Origin: Deltaproteobacteria bacterium | GTDB taxonomy: Bacteria; Desulfobacterota; Desulfomonilia; Desulfomonilales; Desulfomonilaceae | Length of the DNA stretch: 32,674 nucleotides | Assembly (NCBI GenBank): GCA_023474025.1 | Contig: JAMCYH010000262.1 | Coordinates: 1-32,674 of the forward strand | Direction of reading: 5' to 3' | In this document: positions 26,885-32,674 of the stretch, piece by piece | How the letters are laid out: every line of letters begins with the position of its first letter | Position numbering within the stretch: position 1 is the stretch's first letter | The notes under the pieces: generated by a model | Seen by the model: the letters and a program-made list of their open reading frames with translations, nothing else | Database searches by the model: none | Told to the model about the DNA's origin: nothing | Position numbers and translations under genes: made by a program

Positions 26885-27100
26885 TTAAAGGCTAATACTC
26901 CCCCCAAAACTCCCAAAACTGCCGAAGAGCTTATCCGCAATCAATCCAAAACCTTGGTGAAGCGAGTCTTGGATTCGCAGGGAGCCTTCAGGCGTCAGTT
27001 TGTCCACAATCTGGGGCAGCATCCCGGCCGGACCGCCCTACGGCACGTCCGGCGAAACCCCCAGCTTTTCCGCAATCTGGTGAGATTGACCACTTCGGTC
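26885..27100 (-). pseudogene. Remnant of a YidB/DUF937 family protein
   Basis: Seventy-one codons on the minus strand read SHQIAEKLGVSPDVP, a TAG (27038-27040), then GMLPQIVDKLTPEGSLRIQD, and a Gly/Phe-rich end (LFGSFGSFGG) before TAA at 26885-26887. The Ile-Ala-x-x-Leu-Gly-Val-Ser-Pro and LPQIVDKLTP segments are characteristic of YidB-like proteins. The N-terminal part is lost at the boundary with repeat copy 2. Stop codon and truncation make it a pseudogene. Confidence 0.6.
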
Positions 27101-27115
27101 AAAGAGATAAATAAA

Positions 27116-27272
27116 ACATAAAATTGTAAAGTGTAGGAAATCTACCGTCACCATCGTCCTTCTGCAATAATCACAATATGCTGAGAGTGACGATAGTTTA
27201 AAATCTATTGTCACCAATCAAATGGCCTTTGTAACATAGTATCGCATGTTACGAAGATGTTCAGTTACTGGC
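27116..27272 (+). repeat. Hairpin-bearing direct repeat, copy 2
   Basis: Same orientation as copy 1; 27116-27249 is the well-aligned part. The main hairpin is GTGACGATAG (27187-27196) / CTATTGTCAC (27205-27214), kept as a pair by a G-T. A second inverted repeat GTAACAT (27231-27237) / ATGTTAC (27246-27252) is perfect here and nearly so in copy 1. The two copies bracket 2.3 kb containing the IS3 remnant, the PNPOx-like gene and two pseudogenes. Confidence 0.75.
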
Positions 27273-27490
27273 CCACCAGACCGAACCAGCGGGGAATCCC
27301 GGGCCTACGGAAGTCCACGAGAATGCGGCAAAGGGTGGTGCGCTGTTCCCTCCAGTGCCGGATATTCTTTCCAGGACACCTTAGAGGCTAAAACTTCCTA
27401 CAGCCGTGGCTGTCGCAACGAAACCTTAGATTAGAATCTGCGTCTAATTTTACAGGATACATGACCACTCAGGAGAAAGGACCGCTAGCC

Positions 27491-27763
27491 ATGAAAAGAA
27501 GAAATTACGAATTGGTTGCAGGCGTCGTGCTGGCAGCCGTCCTGTTAACCGCTTTTAGTTTTTTTGTCATCCCTGCAATTTCTTATGGAAGCGTCGAACA
27601 GGACCGCACAGCATGTGTAAGCGTGTGTAATGACCCAACCGGAGACTTGATGTTTTACGGTGGCAATAGTCTCTGGCAACTCCGAGCCGTGTGTAATCAA
27701 AAATGTGAGAACAAATTTTGGAAGGAATGGCAGAAGGAGATGAGCAACGTAGGCAAGAATTGA
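27491..27763 (+). CDS. Small exported or membrane-anchored protein with twin CX3C motif
   Basis: A 90-residue protein that I do not recognise. Residues 8-33 form one hydrophobic segment after a basic MKRRN start, giving a signal peptide or anchor with the rest outside the cytoplasm. The remainder carries exactly four cysteines as CVSVC (42, 46) and CNQKC (68, 72), separated by 21 residues: a CX3C-X21-CX3C pattern able to form two disulfides across a helical hairpin. The tail is Trp/Lys/Glu-rich (FWKEWQKEMS). AAAGGA lies 9 bases before the ATG; an earlier ATG at 27461 lacks support. It sits alone in the decayed zone but has no lesions. Confidence 0.65.
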   Translation: MKRRNYELVAGVVLAAVLLTAFSFFVIPAISYGSVEQDRTACVSVCNDPTGDLMFYGGNSLWQLRAVCNQKCENKFWKEWQKEMSNVGKN

Positions 27764-27849
27764 GACTGCTTTTGTTGTTTCTCACATTAGATTGACCAAT
27801 TTTTTCTGATTATTTGGGGCAACTGTTCTGTTTTTTCAATTTGTTTAGT

Positions 27850-27872
27850 CCGAGCTGGGTTCCCCAGCTCGG
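27850..27872. terminator. Strong GC-rich hairpin after the twin-CX3C gene
   Basis: Perfect 10-bp stem CCGAGCTGGG / CCCAGCTCGG with a 3-base loop, about 85 bases after the 27491-27763 gene. It lacks a T tract after the stem, so its terminator role is uncertain. Confidence 0.45.
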
Positions 27873-27925
27873 TATCAGGTTCTTAAAGCATTTCGGTCGC
27901 TGCGAGCCTCATACCAATTAGTATT

Positions 27926-28579
27926 CTAAAGAGTGATATTTAAATAGGGAAAAAGAGTCATCGAACTTAATGCCTTTGGGTCAGATTCAATTCTTATGAA
28001 ACCTTCGCATAGCGCTTGTTCCACCTCATCCAAAGAACCAAAAGCTTTATTGTGGAATTCGTTTTCACGCAGATCCTCCCACAAGTGTTCAGCTGGATTG
28101 AGTTCAGGACTATGTGAGGGCCGCGCAATTAATCTTATGCTCTCAGGGACCTTAAGTTCCATAGATTTGTGTCAACCCGCCCGATCTATAAGCATCAGTA
28201 CGAAATAGTTGGTGAAGTCATCAGATACGTGCTTCAGGAAAATGTTCATCATCTCGGTGTTTGCGTACGTAAGGATCAGAGATGTCATTTTTCCCAATTT
28301 GTGGCAAACAGCGGCGTAAGCGTACAGATATTCTCTGATGACCTGTCTGGGAGCTATTGGGCGAATGCCGGGTGGAGGGCCCAACAGCGATGAAAATCAC
28401 TGATTCTACCGAATCTGTCTTCGTCCTGGACCATGATGACTACTGCTCTAGAATCCTCGGGATCTCTGGATTTCAAATGTTTGCTGGCTATGTCAGGGAT
28501 TTTTGTTTGAATTCCGCTTTGTCCGTTTTAAAATCTCTTCCTCGGATAGATGGGGCTGTGCATTGATAACCTTGGACAT
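27926..28579 (-). pseudogene. IS630-family transposase remnant
   Basis: The minus strand begins MSKVINAQPHLSEEEILKRT after a GGAGG site, then jumps to VVIMVQDEDRFGRISDFHRC in another frame, then PPGIRPIAPRQVIREYLYAY, LMLIDRAG, a TGA (28172-28174), HKSMELKVPESIRLIARPSH, and finally SPELNPAEHLWEDLRENEF. The catalytic triad is visible: Asp in VQDEDRFGR, Asp in LIDRAG, Glu in NPAEHLW. The stop replaces the usual Trp of DRAGWHKS. At about 218 codons it is far shorter than the usual 340, because the helix-turn-helix region is deleted. At least two frame changes and one nonsense codon. Confidence 0.85.
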
Positions 28580-28740
28580 GAAATCCTCCCTCAATAAATT
28601 CGGAGGCGCATATCATATTACCGCTAACAGTACAACTTGGTATTAATCCCTCCAAAAGCATCGCCCCGGTCTGGATGTTTCAGAGCGTTATGGATGTTGA
28701 TTTCTGATTCACAAACGCGATCTTTTCTAGCTCTTCGCGT

Positions 28741-28880
28741 ATTCGCGCGATCAATATGCTGGGCCGAGATCCCGCAGGGAAATTCCCTAACAAGGCTTTC
28801 TTTGATACGACATGGGAGCTTCAGATATAGCCACGATTCGAAGATATATTGGTCGATGGCGCACTGAGATGACCAACACT
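28741..28880 (+). pseudogene. Fragment of an IS4/IS701-like DDE transposase
   Basis: The plus strand reads INMLGRDPAGKFPNKAFFDT and stops at TAG soon after; in a second frame it continues TIRRYIGRWRTEMTN. Together this matches the end of the catalytic core of IS4/IS701-like enzymes (a VRDPxGKFxPxAxxxTD stretch, then the RWxxE helix with the catalytic Glu). A minus-strand open frame over the same bases is a shadow. The match is by pattern only. Confidence 0.42.
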
Positions 28881-29052
28881 CACTATTATATTATAATAGC
28901 GCTTAATTATGTTATCCCTGATTATGGAGCAATTGCATCGGAGAGATTCGCTTTTCTGCGCACAGTGGTTGCAAGCTCCTTTTATAAATAAATTCCATTG
29001 AGAACATCGCCATAACCAATGCATTAATTCGAAGGCTAAACAGGAGATCCGG

Positions 29053-30015
29053 ATGAAGGCAATAATTGTTCGGCAATTTGGCGACCCTGATGTCATGAAG
29101 GTGGAGGACATTTCTATTCCAGAGCCTTTGCATGAACAGGTTCTTATTGCTGTGAGAGCAGCGGGAGTCAATCCAGTGGATACATATATCCGGTCCGGCC
29201 AGTACGCCAAAAAGCCGGAGTTACCTTATACTCCAGGCATGGATGGCGCTGGGGTAGTTCAGGCGGTCGGACCGCGAGTTAAACGTTTCTCGGCTGGAGA
29301 CCGAGTCTATATTGCAGGCAGCATCAGCGGAACGTACGCTGAATATGCTTTATGCCTCGAATCGCATACGCATGCGTTACCAGATCAGGTTTCATTTGAA
29401 CAGGGGGCATCCCTGGGGGTGCCATACGGCATCGCGTACAGAGCGCTTTTCCATAGAGCATTCGCCAAACCAGGAGACACCGTTCTGATTCATGGTGGAA
29501 CAGGAGGGGTAGGGATAGCGGCCATCCAGTTGGCTCGCTCTCACGGTATGAATGTTATGGCAACGGCAGGATCTGATACTGGCCTTGAATTTCTCATCGC
29601 ACAGGGAGCGCGCCACGTCTTCAACCACCGAATTGATGATCATTTTGAACAGATTATCACAAAGACAAATGGTGTCGGCGTCGATATAATTCTCGAAATG
29701 GCGGCTCATTCCAATCTCGGTCGCGACCTGAAAATTCTTGCAGGAGGTGGCCGTGTAGTTGTTATCGGAAGCCGAGGCCCTGTAGAAATTGATGCTCGTG
29801 ACGCTATGTCGAGAGACGCTTCCATACTTGGGGTGTTACTTTTCAACGCTTCTGATGACGAACTTGCGACTATCCACGCCGCTTTGGGGGCAGGTCTGGA
29901 AAACGGGACGATTAGACCTGTGATAGGGAAAACATTTTCATTGAACGATTCGCCATTGGCCCATAAGTCATTAATGACATCAACGGCCCACGGTAAAATA
30001 GTTTTAATGCCTTAA
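29053..30015 (+). CDS. Zinc-independent quinone oxidoreductase (MDR family)
   Basis: A 320-residue medium-chain dehydrogenase of the zeta-crystallin/QOR class, which reduces quinones or enone substrates with NAD(P)H. The GroES-like N-terminal domain has AAGVNPVDTYIRSGQY and PGMDGAGVVQAVG; the Rossmann domain has VLIHGGTGGVGIAAIQLARS. The catalytic and structural zinc cysteines of alcohol dehydrogenases are absent. AGGAG lies 6 bases before the ATG. It is followed 13 bases later by an Old-Yellow-Enzyme homologue, so the two form a likely enone- or quinone-reducing pair. It starts right where the decayed zone ends. Confidence 0.93.
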   Translation: MKAIIVRQFGDPDVMKVEDISIPEPLHEQVLIAVRAAGVNPVDTYIRSGQYAKKPELPYTPGMDGAGVVQAVGPRVKRFSAGDRVYIAGSISGTYAEYALCLESHTHALPDQVSFEQGASLGVPYGIAYRALFHRAFAKPGDTVLIHGGTGGVGIAAIQLARSHGMNVMATAGSDTGLEFLIAQGARHVFNHRIDDHFEQIITKTNGVGVDIILEMAAHSNLGRDLKILAGGGRVVVIGSRGPVEIDARDAMSRDASILGVLLFNASDDELATIHAALGAGLENGTIRPVIGKTFSLNDSPLAHKSLMTSTAHGKIVLMP

Positions 30016-30028
30016 ACAGGGGAGCAAT

Positions 30029-31102
30029 ATGACAAATCTTTTTGACACATTTACCATCAAATCCGTAACGCTTCGTAACAGGATCGGTGTTTCTCCGATG
30101 TGCCAATACGTTTCCAACGATGGCGTAGCGAGTGACTGGCATCTGGTGCATCTGGGTTCCAGAGCCATTGGAGGGGCTGGCTTGATAATTGCCGAGGCTA
30201 CGGCAGTCGAACCGCGTGGCAGAATTTCACCAAGAGACGCCGGACTATGGGCGGACAAGCATGTGGAACCTCTCTCGAGAATTACCAATTTTGTTAAGGA
30301 ACATGGCGCTGTACCTGGCATCCAGTTGGCGCACGCTGGTCGCAAAGGGAGCGCCTCACGTCCCTGGGAAGGGGACCATTCCCTTAAAGATGAAGAAGGA
30401 GGCTGGGAAACAGTTGCCCCAAGCGCTCTTGCTTTTGGAGAGAAACTCTGGCGCATACCTAAAGAAATGAATCATCAGGACATCAAAGATGTTCAGGACG
30501 CATTTGTGGCTGCAACAAAGAGAGCTATAGAAGCCGGATACAAGTGGCTGGAATTACACGCCGCTCATGGATATCTCTGCCACAGCTTCTATTCACCGAT
30601 TTCCAATAAGCGAACCGACGAATACGGAGGCAGCTTCGAGAACAGGATAAGATTTACGGTAGAAACATTCGAACGCATGAAGGCAGTCTGGCCCGAGAAC
30701 TTGCCGCTAGCCGTTCGCCTGTCGTGTTCCGATTGGGTTGAAGGCGGATGGACTATAGAAGAGACCATTGAACTGTCCAAAAAGCTAAAAAAAGTCGGGG
30801 CTGACATGATTGATTGCAGTTCCGGTTTTGGGAGTCCAGATCATAAAAAGTACCCATTTGGCCCCGGATGGCAGGTCCACTTCTCCGAAGCCATCCGAAA
30901 TCAGGTTGGGATAGCAACGGCTGCGGTAGGCCTCATAACCGATCCTGGTCAGGCTAATGAAATAATTGCTGAAGGTAAGGCGGATATTGTGCTGCTTGCA
31001 CGGCAAATGCTAAAAGATCCATATTGGCCTCAGCATGCCGCCAAGACCCTGAACCACGATTTAAAGAGCATTGTGCCATCCCCATATCTTCGCTGGATAT
31101 AA
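30029..31102 (+). CDS. NADH:flavin oxidoreductase, YqjM/NamA-type Old Yellow Enzyme
   Basis: FMN-dependent ene-reductase of 357 residues. It has the markers of the YqjM (thermophilic-like) class: Cys25 in SPMCQYVS near the FMN, His177 and His180 in ELHAAHGYL as the substrate-anchoring pair with Tyr182 as proton donor, and the late flavin-phosphate site (ADIVLLARQMLKDPYWP). It reduces activated C=C bonds of unknown natural substrates; the upstream gene for a quinone reductase suggests joint handling of electrophiles. It has a GGGGAG ribosome site. No second (4Fe-4S) domain is present, unlike 2,4-dienoyl-CoA reductase. Confidence 0.95.
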   Translation: MTNLFDTFTIKSVTLRNRIGVSPMCQYVSNDGVASDWHLVHLGSRAIGGAGLIIAEATAVEPRGRISPRDAGLWADKHVEPLSRITNFVKEHGAVPGIQLAHAGRKGSASRPWEGDHSLKDEEGGWETVAPSALAFGEKLWRIPKEMNHQDIKDVQDAFVAATKRAIEAGYKWLELHAAHGYLCHSFYSPISNKRTDEYGGSFENRIRFTVETFERMKAVWPENLPLAVRLSCSDWVEGGWTIEETIELSKKLKKVGADMIDCSSGFGSPDHKKYPFGPGWQVHFSEAIRNQVGIATAAVGLITDPGQANEIIAEGKADIVLLARQMLKDPYWPQHAAKTLNHDLKSIVPSPYLRWI

Positions 31103-31128
31103 AATGCTGAGAATTCAGTGTTATCAGT

Positions 31129-31152
31129 ATGAGCGGCCCATGCGCCGCTCAT
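31129..31152. terminator. Hairpin between convergent genes
   Basis: Perfect 9-bp stem ATGAGCGGC / GCCGCTCAT with a 6-base loop, 27 bases after the ene-reductase and 67 before the end of the convergent cyclase gene. No T tract on either side, so it may serve as a weak bidirectional stop. Confidence 0.45.
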
Positions 31153-31218
31153 CGATAAAACATGATACGACCCTTTCTGAACAGGACTGTACCACGCCAG
31201 AGAGACCACTGGTAATTT

Positions 31219-32674
31219 TCAAGATAAATCTGTTTTGAGCCCCATCACCTGATACAATTGCACAGGGCCATCAATCCCCTTTAGTTGAGTTTCCCCGACA
31301 GAATCCATGATCACTTCATTCGAGACGCGTTCGTGAACTGATGAAGTTACCAGGATGTCTCCACCTCTTGTCTTAGTCTGCACGCGAAACGCCACGTTAA
31401 TCGGGCTACCTACCGCTCCGTATTTCTTTCGCCTGTTTGAGCCGATATTTCCCACGACCAGTTCGCCCGAATTTATTCCTATTCCCATGCTGAGTTCAGG
31501 CAAACCAAGTTTTATGTTGTCCTCATTCAGTGGTTTCATGGCTTTCTGCATCTCGATAGCGCACAAAGCCGCCCTGCGTGAATGATCAGAAAACCTTCTC
31601 GGCGCTCCAAAAAAAACCAGGATTCCATCGCCTGTAAATTCATCGATTGTTCCACTATATCTGAAGATAATGTCGGTCATAACCTCCAGGTAGCGATTGA
31701 GGATTTCCAGGACCTTCCTGGAATCCATGGATTCTGTAAGTTTTGTAAACCCCCGGAGGTCCGATACAAGAATGCTTATTTCAGAGAGTTCACCTCCAAG
31801 GTTAATTCCACCAGGCGATTCGAGTATTTCGGTAACTATTTCATCGCTTAAATACGATCCGAAAGTCTCGAGTACATAAATTCTTTGGGCACGTTCTCTT
31901 TCAAGCTTTTCTTCCGCGAGTTTCCTCTTTGTGATATCAATTACTATACCTTCGTAATGAGTAATATCTCCCTTATCGTTCCTGACAACCCACATCCTTT
32001 CATCAAGCCAGCATATAGAACCAGCACCGGTAATTATCCGATATTCCTGGCTGAATTTATTTTCTGTATTACTTGTTTCGGAGACATTCCTCAATTTGCT
32101 GGCAACCATTTCCCTGTCATCAGGGTGAAGAACGTCGACCAGTTTAAGGCGACCAGAGTAAAAATCTCCAGCCTTAAAGCCTAATTCTCTGACATTTTCA
32201 GATACATACTCGATTGGCCAACCTGGCGCCGCCTTGAACCGGAAGGCAACTGAAGGACTACGTCTTACTATCTGTTCAAGAGCCCCAACCGGTTTTGTAA
32301 TCAGGCGGACAAACAATGGCGCAATTACCATGGCGATGACAACAGCCCCTGAAACAGTCAGGATAGCAATTATCATGGTGCTCCGAAAAGAATTCCGGAT
32401 CCTCGAGTCTATCGATTCCTGCTGAATTTTTATAGCTTCCCTAACACTTTCAACATTATTAGACACTTTAACAGCCACTATTTGAAAAAAGTTTTGAAGA
32501 TCGTGCCTCTGTTTTGTCAATACTTCAAGCTGTTTCATACTAGAGGGACTATATCTGAAGATAATGTCGGTCATAACCTCCAGGTAGCGATTGAGGATTT
32601 CCAGGACCTTCCTGGAATCCATGGATTCTGTAAGTTTTGTAAACCCCCGGAGGTCCGATACAAGAATGCTTATT
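31219..32674 (-). CDS. Membrane sensor with PAS and class III nucleotide cyclase domains (cut by window edge)
   Basis: The open frame runs from 31219 through the window end, at least 485 codons. Order from the N-terminal side: a copied piece of cyclase domain (17 codons to the edge plus 25), a helical extracytoplasmic region (MKQLEVLTKQ...IDSRIRNSFR), one membrane span (STMIIAILTVSGAVVIAMVI) and HAMP-like linker, a PAS domain (YVSENVRELGFKAGDFYSGR, ICWLDERMWVVRNDKGDITH), then a class III cyclase domain. The cyclase has both metal-binding Asp (SDLRGFT and TGDG), and the Asn/Arg pair (INVAFRVQ). At the base-recognition sites it has Glu (EFTGD) and Gly (KYGAVG) in place of the Lys and Asp/Thr of adenylate cyclases, so the product is uncertain. 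The only visible Met start lies inside the copied piece, and the true N-terminus is unclear. Confidence 0.82.
   Translation of the reverse strand, partial: ISILVSDLRGFTKLTESMDSRKVLEILNRYLEVMTDIIFRYSPSSMKQLEVLTKQRHDLQNFFQIVAVKVSNNVESVREAIKIQQESIDSRIRNSFRSTMIIAILTVSGAVVIAMVIAPLFVRLITKPVGALEQIVRRSPSVAFRFKAAPGWPIEYVSENVRELGFKAGDFYSGRLKLVDVLHPDDREMVASKLRNVSETSNTENKFSQEYRIITGAGSICWLDERMWVVRNDKGDITHYEGIVIDITKRKLAEEKLERERAQRIYVLETFGSYLSDEIVTEILESPGGINLGGELSEISILVSDLRGFTKLTESMDSRKVLEILNRYLEVMTDIIFRYSGTIDEFTGDGILVFFGAPRRFSDHSRRAALCAIEMQKAMKPLNEDNIKLGLPELSMGIGINSGELVVGNIGSNRRKKYGAVGSPINVAFRVQTKTRGGDILVTSSVHERVSNEVIMDSVGETQLKGIDGPVQLYQVMGLKTDLS
31654..31780. repeat. 127-bp perfect direct repeat, internal copy (cyclase domain)
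   Basis: Identical to 32548-32674, offset 894 bases (298 codons, in frame). It encodes the SDLRGFT-to-IIFRYS part of the cyclase domain. Confidence 0.97.
32548..32674. repeat. 127-bp perfect direct repeat, copy at the window end
   Basis: Identical at every base to 31654-31780; the match breaks exactly at 32547/32548 and runs into the end of the sequence. Confidence 0.97.

Noticed and set aside
26849-27121. Plus-strand 90-codon frame
   Set aside because: It is antisense to the YidB/DUF937 remnant, whose conserved segments lie on the minus strand.
27273-27460. GC-richer stretch with short open frames on the plus strand before the twin-CX3C gene
   Set aside because: No ribosome site, no recognisable family and no stable reading frame; probably further decayed DNA.
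25450-28174. Reassignment of stop codons (for example TGA as Trp in the IS630 remnant)
   Set aside because: Healthy genes here end in TGA, TAA and TAG normally, and the remnants also have frame changes and deletions, so they are pseudogenes.
28600-28850. Minus-strand open frame ending in HPDRGDAFGGINTKLYC
   Set aside because: It reads smoothly but has no ribosome site or recognised family, and the plus strand of the same bases fits a transposase core better.

Overview
The window looks like a contig end from a Gram-negative anaerobic bacterium, most likely a deltaproteobacterium (Desulfobacterota). The argument is gene order plus content: lysS-lolC-lolD-bamA-skp-lpxD-lpxA-lpxI, the use of LpxI (not LpxH) for lipid A, a Fe-S type PurF, and a DUF362/ferredoxin protein. 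No rRNA or species marker is present, so the placement is inference.

Layout. (1) 1-3446, minus strand: the start of an exported or membrane protein cut by the window edge, priA, a single-HKD phospholipase-D-like protein and a small unknown gene. (2) 3527-7924: ispD convergent on purF, then a strongly promoted, exported Pro/Gln-rich protein and a DUF362 4Fe-4S protein, all minus except ispD. (3) 8074-21582, plus strand: a nearly gapless envelope-biogenesis run. lysS leads, then LolC/LolD (lipoprotein release), BamA and Skp (outer-membrane protein assembly), LpxD/LpxA/LpxI/LpxK (lipid A), MsbA (lipid A flipping) and a heptosyltransferase (LPS core). Many junctions are ATGA or short overlaps, implying translational coupling. 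fabZ and lpxB, often found in such clusters, are absent here. (4) 21777-24334: an EF-G-like GTPase overlapping a MOSC-domain protein. (5) 24409-24523: tRNA-Gly(GCC) with a good promoter.

(6) 24524-29040, directly downstream of the tRNA, is a decayed accessory zone. It holds two copies of a roughly 135-bp hairpin-containing direct repeat, remnants of IS3, IS630 and probably an IS4/IS701-like transposase, a LytTR-domain remnant and a YidB/DUF937 remnant. Two genes in it still look intact: a pyridoxamine-phosphate-oxidase-like protein and a 90-residue exported protein with a twin CX3C motif. The stretches 24815-24970, 26640-26884 and 27273-27490 hold nothing I can identify.

(7) 29053-32674: a quinone-oxidoreductase/Old-Yellow-Enzyme pair, then a convergent membrane sensor with PAS and class III nucleotide cyclase domains. 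The window ends in a perfect 127-bp copy of part of that cyclase domain, so the N-terminal end of this gene is either a recent duplication or an assembly-graph artefact. I found no convincing new multi-gene system. The best leads are the hairpin repeat, the twin-CX3C protein, the BamA N-terminal extension, and the terminal cyclase repeat.
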